This document shows, piece by piece, positions 1 through 12,177 of a stretch of 64,000 bases of DNA. The stretch is from Porphyra umbilicalis. Its lineage: Eukaryota; Rhodophyta; Bangiophyceae; Bangiales; Bangiaceae. The number at the start of each line of letters is the position of its first letter. Positions within the stretch are counted from its first letter, which is position 1. The stretch lies in NCBI GenBank assembly GCA_002049455.2, contig KV918766.1, forward strand, positions 186,001 to 250,000, given 5' to 3'. The position numbers were made by a program, and so were the translations under genes. The notes below the pieces were generated by a model. It ran no database searches. It was given only the letters and a program-made list of their open reading frames with translations, and had not been told where the DNA came from.

Positions 1-32
1 TCCGCCGCCCGCCGCCCGGCCCAGACAACCCT

Positions 33-557
33 TGCCACAATTGCGGCGCGCCCGACCACTTTGCCCGCACCTGCCCGTCCCCCCACCGCCCCTCCCCGGC
101 GCCTCTCGCCCGCTCCCACGTCACCTTCCCACACACCATGTCCCATTCCCTGCCTTCTTTCTCTCCCCACCACCCATCCCCCGCCCCGGCCTCGCCGCCC
201 GCCCCCCCGCCCGTCCCTGACAAACCTGTTTCGGCCCGCAATTACGACGCGGCCTGGTTCGCCCCGACCAAACCCGTCTCGGCCGTCTACGCCGTCACCG
301 AACCATACATCCAGACGGCCATCACAGACACTGGCACGCCCGGCGAAATCGTCCGCGACGCCTGGCTCCGCCGCCACCTTCAAGTCCTGACAGGCCCGAA
401 TCTCCCCCCCACCACGACCTACGCCCTCGGCCACGACGTCCCCGCCTCCATCGGCCGCGTCGCCATGCGCGTCCGCACGCGCGCCGCCGACGGCTCGGCC
501 GTCCACCTCGACCTGCCCAGCGTGCACATCCTCTGCCACGACGCCGTCCCATGCTGA
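33..557 (+). pseudogene. copia gag C-terminus and protease-like region
   Basis: The CCHC knuckle CHNCGAPDHFARTC (C-x2-C-x4-H-x4-C) is encoded at 33-74. It is in frame with a Pro-rich linker and then a segment ending LPSVHILCHDAVPC at 557. That last part resembles the end of copia protease, where a loop leading to a hydrophobic LLS/LLI-type motif is expected. The sequence that should follow (LIRMQSHKLL...) is in another frame from about 551, so a one-base slip breaks the polyprotein here. No clear catalytic D-S/T-G of the protease was found, so the protease call is by position only. Confidence 0.6.
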
Positions 558-1384
558 TTAGGATGCAGTCACACAAGCTTCTCACCATCCTCGTGGACAC
601 CGCCCTGGACACCATCTACACTGGCTCCAACCGCACGCCCATCCCCTGCCGCCTGCGCCGCGGCCACATCACCCGGCACCCCCCCCCGCTGCCTACAACC
701 ACGACAGCCGCCGACTACACTCGCGACGAGATGCAACTCGCCCATTGCCGATTCGGCCACGCAAGTAATGCCGCCATCACGCGCGCGTTCCCGCCGGACA
801 CCTTCTCTGCGGAGGACGTCGCCCACTTCAAGACCGCCACGGAGACTTGTGTGCCCTGCTAACAACACGCCCATCTCCCGCGCCACCCACGCCACGCGCT
901 CCCCAACCCCCCCCACGCTCTCAACCTCATCCTGTCCATGGACGTGTTCCAGCTCACGCCCCTCCTCTCCAAGGTGCTGGACATCGCCGACCTGCACACC
1001 GACTTTGAGCAGGGCCGTTGCATCTCGTTGATGCGCGGCGAGATCGTGTTTAGCATTCTTTACCTCTCCTGGTTTGCCATATGGGGCCCACCCGAGACCC
1101 GCATCACCGACCGCGGCAGCAAGAACGAGAACGACGCCCTCATCAACGCGGTACACTTGATGGGTGTCAACTGGCGACTCCCGACCGAGGCCCCCTGGAG
1201 TATCGGACGCGGCGAGCGCCACCACGGACCGATCCGCGACGCTTTCCTGCGCAATATGAGCGCGACCCCCGCCCTCGCCCCCGACCTGGGCCTGGCCATG
1301 TCCTACAAGGCCCGCAACGACGCCCCCGTGCCCACGGCGTCGCCCCCACCACCGCCGTCACCGGAGACCTTCCCCGTCTCCTGA
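551..1384 (+). pseudogene. copia pre-integrase and integrase fragments
   Basis: LAHCRFGHASNAAI followed by CVPC matches the HHCC pre-integrase zinc motif (GAG_pre-integrs). A TAA at 860-862 follows at once; the expected continuation (NTPISRATHATRSP) lies one frame over, and the frame returns by MDVFQLTP at 938. From 938 to 1384 the protein carries integrase-like features: ETRITDRGSKNENDAL (the D of D,D35E), then a Gly, and WSIGRGERHHGPIRD, where the catalytic Glu is expected. At least two frame breaks make this a relic. Confidence 0.7.
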
Positions 1385-3375
1385 TTGGCGACAACAACCA
1401 CGCTGACCCCTCCATTGCCAGCCGCCACTCCAACATGCAGACCGCCCGTGCCACCACGGAGCGGTACACCGCCGCCGACTGCCTGCGCGGCACCCTTTCG
1501 CATCTCAGCACCAATGTCCCAGTCGTCTCCATCAACCAGGAGGTCTGGTTTCACCGCCACCGCCTCGGCTGGCTCCGCAGTTCCGCCAACTCGCTCGATG
1601 GTAAGACCGTTTACTTCCGACGCGACGGCAAGCTCTTCAGATCCCATGAGGCCCGCACCAAGCCCTTTGTCGCCCGCTCCCTGCCCCCGCCCCTGCCGCC
1701 CGCCCACGCCCCTCCCTGCCCCGCCCCCGCCCCCGCCTCCCGCCCCGACCCCGTCCGCACGCATGCCCTCGCCCCGCCCGTACCCCAGTCCGTTGCCCTG
1801 TCCGCCCGCGCCTACCTCGCCCGCGACACCGAGCCCGACTCGCCCGATCACCCCCGCTGGGACGCCTCCAAGCAGACCGAGCTTGCGGTCTTCGACTCCT
1901 TCGGCTGCAAGACCACGATCTCCCGCGCCACCGTCCCCGCCGGCGAGCAAGTGTTCGACTACCTGTGGCGGTGCACGAAGGAGCACCGCGGCAACAAAAA
2001 GGCGCCGGCCCGCGCCCGCATCTGCATCGCCGGCCACCGCGAATGGGATAAGGCCAACGATGTGCCCACCTTTCCCGTTACCCCCCAGCGCGCCATCCGC
2101 ACCTGTCTCGCTGTCACGTCCATCCTGGGCTGGTGGGTGCACACCGAGGACTTCCTGCGCGCGTACCTACAGTCCGACAAACTGCCCAAGCCCATTCACG
2201 TGCACGCCCCTGAGGCCCGCGAGCACGACGATGCCGTCTGGGATTTCACTCGCCCGATGTACGGCAAGGGCAACGCCGGACGCCACTTTATTTTCTCCAC
2301 CCAAGCCAAGTTCCTGTCCCTCCCCGGCGCCCGCCTGAGCGAGGCCTTCCACACCGTCTACGTGTCCCCCCTCCACGGCTGCCTCAGCTCCTATGTCGAC
2401 ACCACGCTCACCGCCGGCACCTCCGCCTTCCTCCGCCACGTTGCCGCCGTCATGCAGCAATACAAGAAGCACCGCCCCGACAACGGCTTTATCGTCTTCT
2501 CCGGTATCGCCGCCGACGCCGACGCCGACGGCCTCCACTGCCACAGCCGCCCATACGCCGCCGACTTGGTCCCACTGGACGCCCCCCCGCCCGCCAACGC
2601 GCCCCTCGCCAACGCCGCCGGCCTGCACTCCCTCGCCGCACAGATCCTGTGGATCGGCCGCCTCGCCCGCCCGGATGTCCTCACCAATGCCGCGGCGCTG
2701 GCCAGCCTCCCCTCGCCCACGACGCTCAACGCCCGCCGCGCCAACGACACCATCGCTATCCTCACCCACCGGGACGTCACGCTGCAATTTCCCCGCCTCG
2801 ACCCCTCCTCGTTGCGCCTCTCCGTCTACGCGGACTATTCAGGGTCCACATTGTCCCTCCTGCCCCGTCGCCAGGTCGGGTACCTCGTCTTCCTCACAGA
2901 CGCTTCCGCACGCTTTGGCCTCTAGCACTGGGCCTCCCACCGCTCCCACCGCGTCTGCCGCGGCTCCACCGCCGGGGAACTCCTTGCTCTCGCCGATGCC
3001 GTCGCGGTGGCCCTTGACGTCCGCCTCCTCCTGCACGAGCTCCTTTCCCGCCAGATCCCGATGGACGCCTACACCGACTCGGCCACGGCCAACGAACTGG
3101 TGACCTTTTTCAAAGACCCCGCGGACATGTCGGGCAAGAACGACCTTTACATGCTCCGCCGCGCCTTCTTCACCGGCACCCTCTCGGAGATCAACCACAT
3201 CCGCGGGGCTGACAACCGCGCCGATGCCCTTTCCAAGCCCACGTTCTCCCGCCCGACGCCCAACTCCGCATTGTCCACTGCCCTCGCATCCGGCACCCTC
3301 TCGACCCCGATTGTCACCAATACAACCAGCGATGGCTACCGCACGGCCCCCCGCCCCGGCGTCGCCCTGTCTTGA
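1340..3375 (+). pseudogene. copia reverse transcriptase and RNase H, interrupted
   Basis: The frame runs from about 1340 to the TAG at 2923-2925 and then on to 3375. The first catalytic Asp is in HTEDFLRAYLQSD. The active-site box that should be YVDD reads SYVDTTL, so its second Asp is lost. AQILWIGRLARPDVLTNA is the usual copia segment just before RNase H. RNase H acidic residues are visible in YADYSGS, STAGELLALADA, AYTDSA and ADALSKP. The TAG falls between FGL and HWASHRSH, inside RNase H. The RT is very probably inactive. The C-terminal His/Lys-type tail ends with TGA at 3373-3375. Confidence 0.85.
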
Positions 3376-5961
3376 CCCGCCTTACCTTTCTTGACCTGCG
3401 CGAGCACGTGCCCCACCCCGCCCTCCCCCCCCGCCGCCCTGCTTCCCGGACGGGGGGAAAGTCTGTGCATGCTCCATCAACCGACCGCCCTATGCGACCA
3501 CGCCAAGGCCTCGGCATGACGCCGCTTTGCCACGGCACGGTACGACCGGGACGGACATTCCCCGCCAAGACCTGAGCCGGGAAGTGTCGCCTTTTGCTTG
3601 TGTGATCGCATCTCCGCATGGACTTCCTTGACGCTTGGCACCCAGATATTGCTCTCGCCACGCCAATGCTCTAGATTCACCTGCCCGTCGGCTATTAAAC
3701 CGCCACCCCGCCGCCTTACGGCGCCTGGGGTTAGAGGCAATCTTCTCACGCGCTTCACACTTGAGACGTGATGTGCCTAGTTTTTGCTGGGCGGTTGGAG
3801 AGCCAGTAGCAGGGCCCCACGTTGCCCACACGTGGCCGTTGGGTTGGACGGTTGGCTCCATTGCTGGACATGCCCTAAAGGGGTCAACACTGATCTGGTT
3901 CTTGGGGGCAACAAAGCTGTCAGCCGGGCTGATTCAACTGATTCATCTGCGCTCTGTTGCAGGGACCTCTGGCGACCCTTGGCCTTCAATCCGAGCATTA
4001 TTGAAAGGCTTTGTGGAACGCATTAGTACTGGTGGCGCTCTTCTGCCAGCAGAGCCCCTGTGAACATCGGAGAAGCTGCATTAGGCCTCCTGTGGGGCAA
4101 TCGTGTAGCGTTCCGAGCACTGTATGCTCCGATTGATCGCGAATTGGACAGAGAGTGGCCCAGGACGCTGGCACTTGGCAGCTCACAGCTCTTACCGATT
4201 GCCTTTGCCGTCGAATGGGCGATGGAGCCGTATTTTGGTGAGCACCGATCTGTCGAGAGTCCTTCTCCAGTCTGGAATCGCACATTCCCTGGGAGCACCA
4301 CGAGGTTGGACTCTCGAAATACACCAAAGGACCCAAACAAGCGCGTTGGCAGAACCGCCGACGATACGGAGCTTTGCATACGCTCAGTTTCGGGAAATCG
4401 GCAAGAGCCTCCTCGGTCAAACAATGAGCCACAGCGTGTGCGAACAGCGCCAAATTCTCCCGATTATCCGAGAATTGCTCCAGGAGAAGTAGCACCTCAT
4501 TCGAGCTTACAGTGTCCTGCATTACAGGCTGCGGCAGTCCAGCCGGCTCCCAGGTGGGACCGGCTGGGCCAGCACCGTCTGCTTCCTCCAGGACGACAGT
4601 TGCGGGCGGCACGTCTGTGGAGTCGAAAGAACCCACATCCGAGCTTGCCGCGCTGCTCTCGTCATCTTCACCAGCCTAATTCACAGATTTTTGGCACTGA
4701 GGGGGCTGTCCTTGCTGCAGGCAGCGCCCCCCCCTTCAGCGATGTGATTAGGTCCTGGTGGACACTTATCAGCCAAGTCCTCCTCTCCCCCGGAGCATCC
4801 ACGTCCGCCGCCCTGCCTAGCTTAGGGGTTCTCTACGTCCGACACAGAGCCCCTGTCGGAAAAGAATCCAGCCGGACCACCACGCGACAACCGGCACCGC
4901 TTGCTCGCCTGGTGCCTAAACCACGTGGCCCTGGAAACCAACTGGGGAAACATCTCGCCATCACACGTACACAGATCGCAGTGGCAATGCCGCGAGCCAT
5001 GTGAGAACATTCCCCGTGGGTGCACGCGGAACTCCACCGAGGAACGCGGACCGCACGGGAAGGAGCAAAAAGGGTTGAGCGGGAGCGCGGCGGAGCGCGA
5101 GGGTGCCGCGAGCGGGGGGGGGGGGGGGGTAGGGCTAGTAGCCCATCTGTCGGGAGGAGGGCAGGGGAGGGGGGTGATGTCCCGGGGCACTGCTCAACCA
5201 GCAATAAACACGTGCTGCGGGAGCTCAGATGCACCACAGTAGGAGAAATGATACTCAGGCAGGGTGGGGGAAGTGGTGTGGCGCAAAGGGCAGCAGCAGT
5301 CAGTGAGATAGCGAAGACGTCGCGTCCGTCCGCGGGTGACGAGAGAACAGGGTCACAGACTGTGTAGGCATTCTGCTGCTGCCTCGTCCAATGACAGACG
5401 AGGGAAAGCGAGGCACGACATTGATTGAATCTATCATTTGTTCTCTAAATTGTTTGATGCCAGGGCATTGGCTGGCAACCGACCATAGTTCCCCTTGGGC
5501 CTGTTCCTTCCCGGGCTCGGTTGTAGACGCAGGCTTCGTCGGAAAAGGGACAGAAGGCGAAAAGGATGGGGTCGGATATGCCAGAACCGATGGGAGAGAA
5601 AAGACAGTGGCGATACGCGGTTGGGGGGCAGGGGGCATCGGGTGGGTGGCAAAGGGTAGGGGGCCCGTCGATGCGTCGATGGCGTTCCTCATCTGCGAAA
5701 GGCGAGGCGGAGAGTGGCAAGAGACCCGTGGGACACTGTGAGAAGCGAGGACAGTCCAGAGCAGACCTGCGATTTTAGGGCACCGCGTCGAGTGAGCGAC
5801 CCCGGTAGCGCCCCTGACAGGGGGTGTGAGAGATGCTGGTTCTGAACGGCTGCGATACCGCAGGATGACCTGAGATATGGCGGAAAAAACCCGCGATATC
5901 GCGGCCGGCTTTTTTGCGGGGCTTCAGAAGTCTCACTTGTACTGTGCAGTACCGAGCGCAG
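3376..5961. other. Non-coding block after the copia relic
   Basis: The GC content is lower than in the gene-rich parts of the window, and short open frames occur on both strands without recognisable domains. A G run sits at about 5116-5130. The one stretch with protein-like composition, about 4388-4675 on the minus strand, is listed separately. No LTR, tRNA or tandem array was seen. Confidence 0.5.
4388..4675 (-). pseudogene. Candidate coding exon or decayed gene fragment
   Basis: Read on the minus strand, a non-repetitive acidic peptide (EDDESSAASSDVGSFDSTDV) is followed by a helix-like stretch (NEVLLLLEQFSDNRENLA) ending LADFPKLS. It is preceded by a possible acceptor (GAATTAG) and followed by a possible GTATGC donor. 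The composition is more protein-like than the surrounding frames, but no family is recognised. It could be an isolated exon, a transposon fragment or chance. Confidence 0.25.
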
Positions 5962-7151
5962 CTAGTGTCTATTCTACCAACCGCATCATTTGATGCGATT
6001 CGCATCAATTGATGCGGTTTTTCTGTCTTCTGCTACGAGAGAATGGCTGCTCCGCTGTTTATTCTGACGGGAGCATCGGGTCCTGCGTAGGCTTTGTATC
6101 GTTGGGGTAGAAGGAGGCCGCCCAGAATGTGTTTCTTCCTTCCCATACAGGCGATGTTGCGGAAGCACCCAGCAGCGTAGCGGGCCCAAAACCGTCGTCA
6201 AGAGCACGTCTGCTTTTGGGTGTTTTGGGACGAACAGATAATCTGCAAACCGCCCTGGGGCTCTGTCAGGGCTGCTTTTTTCCAGAAAGGGCGCCAAAAA
6301 GCATCTGTTCGCCGGGATAGATGCATCTCCACTCGTAAAAAGAGAGACACAGCATAAGACGTATACACTTCACCCTTCCAGAAAGAGAGAGAGGCGGAGA
6401 AGCATCTATGGCCCTGCTAGCACGCGCACTGTGTGGAGTGAGGAACGATTCCTGTTCTCGCAAACACAAATATGCAAGGACCTCGCATGGGATGGCCTCT
6501 GAGAGCCTGTCAAGGGGGGTCGATCTGTTTTTTGCACAGGAATTCTGTTTCCTGAAACAGGAACACGAGCCTCCAAGAGGCTCAAAACAGGCAAAAACAG
6601 ATGTGCTTTTGACGATGGTTCTGGGCTCGCTGCGCATACCATCCTGCCATGTCCCCCCCTCCTCCCGCCCCATACGAAGCAGAGCTCTTCATGGGTTGTC
6701 CGGCTCCAGGAGACTCCACGTACCCTTTCTATGACACACAGAGGTGTTCCTAGGCAGAAACAACATGTTCGGACAGCCTCCGCTTGTCGAACAAGACGAG
6801 TACGCAGGGACCCCACAGTGGCTGTTGCAAGTCCAAATCGACGCATTTGGGGGTTCTGAAGGGGGGGGGGGGGGAGGGCGATGCTCGGCCCCGCCGTCAA
6901 ATGCCCTCTGAGTCGGCTTTGATACTTTTTTTCATACGAGAGTCATCCTCCAGGGGTCTTCCTTACGCTGGGCTGGCATGGCGACCACCCAGCTCCATAT
7001 TGCCGACGAGAACAGCAACAACGTGAGTTTATAGGTGCCAAAAGAGCCGATTTCCCACTCAGATGCCCCGGAAGCCGCGATTCCGACACCGCATCATTCG
7101 ATGCGCAGCACCGCATCATTCGATGCGATTCTGCGGTAGAATAGACACTAG
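5962..7151. repeat. 1.19-kb element with 17-bp perfect terminal inverted repeats
   Basis: The left end CTAGTGTCTATTCTACC (5962-5978) is the exact reverse complement of the right end at 7135-7151. Just inside each end are copies of ACCGCATCATTNGATGCG-like palindromes (5980-6017; 7088-7105 and 7110-7127). Further in, 6181-6235 is a roughly 75 percent inverted match of about 6575-6630, so the inverted repeats extend inward in degraded form. There is no transposase. It behaves like a non-autonomous fold-back or MITE-type DNA element. CTAG could be either its terminus or a palindromic target duplication. Confidence 0.65.
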
Positions 7152-7283
7152 AGGCATTAGAAGGTCGAGCCATCCAGGGCCGCTTGGTTCAGAAGTAGCC
7201 TAACAATCCATGCGGACTGCCGCTGACAGAGCGATTTCGTGCAAGACCTGGTCGAACGTATCTGACCTTTGTTCTTGGACAGA

Positions 7284-7459
7284 TATTGCTCTCTTCCCAA
7301 TTTTGGCCGATGCCGTCGATGTCAAGAGGGGTGAGCAACTGTGCGAAACAGGTTCTCACCCATCCATTCAGCCGGATAAAGTCATTCGACCAATGGGCAG
7401 TTGACCAAGAGCTTGTCTTGACATCGACCACATCGGCCAAAATTGGGAAGACAGCAATA
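7284..7459. repeat. Inverted repeat, 44-bp arms
   Basis: Arms 7284-7327 and 7416-7459 pair with about three mismatches across an 88-bp spacer. The transcript would form a long stem-loop. It lies directly before the left end of the next inverted-repeat pair. Confidence 0.7.
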
Positions 7460-7465
7460 CAAGTG

Positions 7466-8100
7466 CTATGGTGCCTGTCCCAAAAATGAGACATGGCGGT
7501 TTTTCCTTTTTTTCTTGGCCCACTGGCCTTCTGCAACGGTCCGATGATGTAATGTGACCCACTCGGTCCCACTGTGCTTCCGGAAAGACCCCTGACAGTG
7601 CTAGCAGAGGCGGCACCTCCTGACTTGTCATGGGGAACAGTGTCATTCATTGTAGCTTCGACAGGTGACGGTCACGCGCCCCAATCAAATGCACGGATAC
7701 TAGAGCAGGCATGTGCTGACCATTTGTGCACCAAGAAAAGGGCACCACCTTACCAATAAACACGTGAAAAAGACCCCCATGTAGCCCCCTGTGAGAAAAA
7801 CACGATTTGGGACACCCCTCATCGAAGCTCCAGTTTCCACATGAGCTTTGGCGTCGCAAACCTTTAACCCCAAGAACCTGAAAAAGACTGGCTCCAAAAT
7901 CGGGGCTATCTAGGAGGTCCACAGAACAGGGCCCACAGGCGGGTATTTAGGAGTTGTCAGCCAAGCACGCGTCGGGAGAGGCTCTTTCCATGGAGGCCAG
8001 TCGAGAATTTTATCGTACCCCACGCCGCCTGCCCCCGTGCAGTGATGTGTCAGTCCTTCAGAAAACGCGCATGTCTCATTTTTGGGACACGCACCATAAG
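7466..8100. repeat. Inverted-repeat pair bounding about 635 bp
   Basis: The segment at 7466-7494 (core CCCAAAAATGAGACAT) reappears inverted at 8071-8100 (core ATGTCTCATTTTTGGG) with one or two differences. The inside has no recognisable protein. It is a possible non-autonomous element. Confidence 0.5.
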
Positions 8101-10278
8101 TGACACGGAGAGAAGAATGAAGATCGCAGGGAGCGCGATCAGAAAGGGGTCATCAGCATAGAGCGTTAATTTCATATTGCAAACTCGTCAAGCCTCAAAA
8201 GATGAAGTTTCTGAAACCAATGAAAGCCCTGCACGGAGTGCTGGGCTGGGAGCGAAACTTCGCGAAACTGTTTTCATCTTCAATGACATTCGGGGAAAAC
8301 CGAACGAAGACATTTAAAGAGGCGACATGAATGCACACGACCTTCATGACCAAAGCGTCAGGCACTCACATGGGCACGCCTGGCCAATGCCCTTTGCATT
8401 TAAGCTGTTCGATAACTATGAGAAGAGAACAACTGTTGTCCAGAGCGTCGTATCCACATGTTACATGTCAGCGGCTGTGCGCGCGGGGACGGTGTGCAAT
8501 CCCAGCGGCTCCGCAGCTCACGCTAGCTTCAGCGCATATGCGCCGTGGTGTTTGGTCGTTTCTATGGGGGTCGCAGGATCAAGGACGCTGAGGTCGGGGT
8601 TGAAAGGGTCGCCCGTTCAGTCACTTCTGCGATTCTGTCCACGACTGCCGCGTTATTCCGCCCAGATATTACTGATCCCCGAATTTTGTCTTGGTGGACA
8701 GAGACTGACTTGAGGACCAACTCTCTCCACCAATCAGATGCGCCCCTGGGACTGACTTGGTGCTCCTGATTGCTTACATGTGCCCATACAGCCTGGAAAT
8801 CAACATCAGCTCCTCTTTTTTCTGCACTTCTGGGAAGGAGACAGTAGAAAATCTTATGATCTCGCGTGCGCAGCTTGCTCCGTGCCAAGAAAAGAGGATT
8901 AAGCGGCAACAAACAGTGAGCTCTGATGGATGCAAGGTTCTCGCACCAAATACGGGCTTTCTATTGGCTTCGATGCCTTCTTACTGTCGTTTTAGACCAA
9001 TAGAGTGCTTCTATTCTCCGTCAGTCTCTGTCTCTGTCCCCCAGGACTACTTTCGGGGATCAGCATTACAAGTCCCGCGTGGTGTGCGACAGAGTTTCGA
9101 CTTGGAAGTCAATCAGTGGGCGCTTCCGTTGCCACGTCGGTCTCTGAGAGAGCGCTGTGTCAATGAGGCTTATAGTAAGGAGCTTCGCTGAGAAAGCGCC
9201 ACAAGTGGCTCTTCCCGTATCCGTCTGTCACCAGTTCTTGACACTTGTACCAGTTCTGAGCAAATCGGGCTTGTGTGGGAAATCCACAGTGTTTACCCAT
9301 GAAATCGGGTTCCTGGGGATGCTCCGGAATCGCCTACGGCGCAGTTCACTCTTTTTTATAAAATAAATAAAGCATATCAGCGCGGTCTGAGTCATACCAC
9401 CGGACTCATGAACTCATCAGCTCTCCAACGATGCCTTGTGCGTCTCAAACGGAGCACTCCTGGACGAGAACAGCGTGTTTCCCTGGAAAAGAGCAGGAAA
9501 AAGTACATGGCCGGATCTGTGCAATTCCGCGTCCACAGAGGGATCCGGATGTCGAGTCACTCCGATGCACCCCGAAGCCCCGTAGTGGCTGTATGGGCCG
9601 ATTTCTCGGCCAAGGTCGACGAAGAGGTGTGGTCAGCACATGAGAGAGGCTCTGGAGCCCGAGTTTCGTGGTCGCATTGTACTGGGCGAGTTTTTCAGAG
9701 ATGCCCATCGCCCCCCCCATCCCCCGCCCTTCATGTCACCACAGCACAACCCTTTCCCAGTTCCCTGCGTACCAGCACAGGCTTACTCATCATTTTATCG
9801 TCCATCTGATAGCCCCTGAGCCCCCCTAACCCACCTCCCCCCTTCCCATCCGCCCCCCTTCCTCCCCCACCCGTGCGCCCCCCGTCCCCACGTCTGCCCC
9901 TGGCCTGCAACCTTCCCCCCCGCCTCCCCGCCTCCCTCCCCCCTGCTCTATCCTCGACCCCCGCCCAAAGTCTTGTTTTAGCAACCCACTGTGTCTTATG
10001 ACCGTAGAGGTTCCTCAACAACTCATGTGCCCCTCGTCTGCGAAGCGTCTAGAGCTACACGCGCTCCCGTCGCAGTCCACACAGCTCCTTCGTGTGGTGG
10101 AAGGCGGCACATGGATGGAAACTCGGGGCTCCAGATGATCAAATACTCCGTTCATACTAAGTGTTTCTGACTGTGATGGGCGATTCCGAGCAGTTCTCAT
10201 ATGAGAAATCACGGTGTCAAGAACTGGTACAGACATTTTCTTGGGTGCATTTTCCAGCAGGAGAACGGGAGGGCTCTA
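8101..10278. other. Non-coding block, nothing recognised
   Basis: Near-balanced base composition compared with the gene regions and short open frames without domains. A C/T-rich stretch occupies about 9707-9970. A 15-bp sequence near 9231 (CCAGTTCTTGACAC core) recurs inverted near 10215. Confidence 0.4.
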
Positions 10279-10415
10279 GCTATTGTGCTTCTCACAAAAA
10301 CTGGATCCGCAACATCCGCTTCAGCATCATGAACCGCCCCCTGAGCCAATGAAACAGTGATTTTGCAACGGAAGCTGATGCACCGAGGTCCAGTTTTTGT
10401 GAGAAGCACAATAGC
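10279..10415. repeat. 137-bp fold-back element with 27-bp perfect arms
   Basis: Arms 10279-10305 and 10389-10415 are perfect reverse complements (core ATTGTGCTTCTCACAAAAAC) with an 83-bp centre. The total length is close to that of the 136-bp fold-back family at 30.2 and 34.0 kb, but the sequence is unrelated. Confidence 0.75.
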
Positions 10416-12113
10416 GGAAACGGAAAAGACCCCCGACCCCGCGAGACTCTCCTGAGGCAAGCTATATTTTTCTTTTCCGGTGGGGATGAGATTAAGCCTT
10501 CATCAGAGGCCAGTTGCTAAGAATTGGCGGATAACGGAGTTGCTACAGGGTTGCCGCAAATACGCACGTGGCACCGCTTTGCTGCCCATGAGTGTCAGTG
10601 CATGTCGAGCCCCTTAGTGATCGATTGAGTGCGCACGAGACCCCGACACTGAAAAGGCGGGAGCGGGTGCCCCGGATCTATGGTGACGAGGGCCCTCGCC
10701 ACTGAAGTGGCTGGACCGCCATCAATGATACCCGCTGGCGAGCAGGCGCTATTGGTGGCACCGCCTGGCCTCGCAGATCGCCCGTCGGGAGGCCCATGTT
10801 TCATGCGCGTGCGTTATTCAGCCGTCCTGACGAAGCCGTGGCAGCCAGTCGTGACAACTTTTGAGTTGTATCGACTGGACAGGGATTTGTCTCGGTATCC
10901 GATTATCCCACGTGCATGGTGCGTGGGCCCGTCGGAAGGGTTCGTCGAGTCCCCCCCACATCCACTTTTAAGCCACACAAGATGGGCGGGTGGAACCGCC
11001 ACCGCCATTGACATTCCCGGTCGACTCCGCCGGCCGCTGCGCCCGCTGGCACACGGGCACGGGTGGTGGCGGACACCTCGCACGTCACCGGGGCGCCCAC
11101 GGTTTTCGCCACCGTGGATTGCCCACCTCGTTCTCGCCGCCGTGCTCACCGCGTCGCCACCCCCGGTGAGCGGGTGCTCAGCGTTGCACGTCTAGCTTTT
11201 CCATTCATAGCCAGGTTATTGACGCAGCGGCACCCCGTGAAGACGACCGTGGCGTCGCCACCGAGCGCATCCCGACGCGTCCCGCATCGATCTCACCCGT
11301 TAGTGCCCTGTTGGCCACGTGGGGACCCCTCCCCCTCACCGCTGCGCGGGGAGATCCCGCCCTCGCGTGTCGCCGACGGTTCCGCCTGACAGCGCTGGTG
11401 GCACCCACCAGCCCCTCTCCCGTAGCATGGGGGGTACGATACCCCATGCTCGCCTGCTGGTCCGTCACCCCCCCCCGACCACACGCCGCGGCCGCCGGCC
11501 AGACCGCCGTTGCGACGCTGCGCGCGACCTACCGGCACGCCGGCTCCCAGCCCGTCAGTGCTGACGTAGGCCCTTGCGAGTACAGCCATCGGGGGGGAGC
11601 CGCGCGCCACGCGGACGCCCTCCTTGTTGGATGCCCACAGCGCGTCCAACGTGGTGCGCGCCGCCGCTGCGTGGTGGCGCGCCCGCATGGCGGGCGGGTG
11701 GAGGGCGCGGGCGGGAGGCGCGGCGGGCCTCGTGACGCGCCCGTCGCTCGACAGCGATCCCCGTACGGGTGTCATTACGACAGGGCGGCGGTGCGTGGGA
11801 GTGAGGGGAGGCGCACGCGTGGCGGCAGCAGCGGGCGCCGGGGGGGGGGGGTGCTGGGTGGAGCTCGCGCGCAACGCGGCACACGGTCCGTGGGTGCCAC
11901 TGGTCGGGAGGTGAGCGGCGGCAGCAACAAGACCACGTCGCCCTCCCCCCCCCACCCCGTCTGACCCACTGGTCTCACGGCGTGTGGCGCTTATTAGGGC
12001 AACAGGTGGCGGCAACAAGCCACACCAGCGACCAACACATCCCCTTGGTCAGCACCTTCTTCCCCCCCCTTTCCTTCTCCCACCCCACCCCTTCCCCACT
12101 TACACACCGCCTT
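10416..12113. other. Intergenic region rising in GC, no gene supported
   Basis: Long open frames exist on both strands from about 10.7 kb on, but they are the stop-poor frames expected of very GC-rich DNA and contain no domain or conserved motif. The last part is the likely promoter and 5' UTR of the Cys-rich gene. Confidence 0.4.
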
Positions 12114-12177
12114 CCCCCCCCCCCCCCCCCAAACCTCTCCCCTGGTGCCGGCGCGCGTCGCCCCCCCCTCGACCGCC

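Larger units (their letters stand above)
1..3375 (+). mobile_element. Decayed Ty1/copia-type LTR retrotransposon, gag-pol part
   Basis: The domain order is that of Ty1/copia: CCHC zinc knuckle (33-74), protease-like stretch, GAG pre-integrase segment, integrase core, reverse transcriptase, then RNase H. The reading frame changes near 555, near 860 and near 1340-1385, and an in-frame TAG lies at 2923-2925, so no intact polyprotein is encoded. The 5' LTR and most of gag lie outside the window. No LTR could be defined on the right; a purine run at 3452-3461 could be a polypurine tract, but this is weak. It is most likely an inactive copy. Confidence 0.9.
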
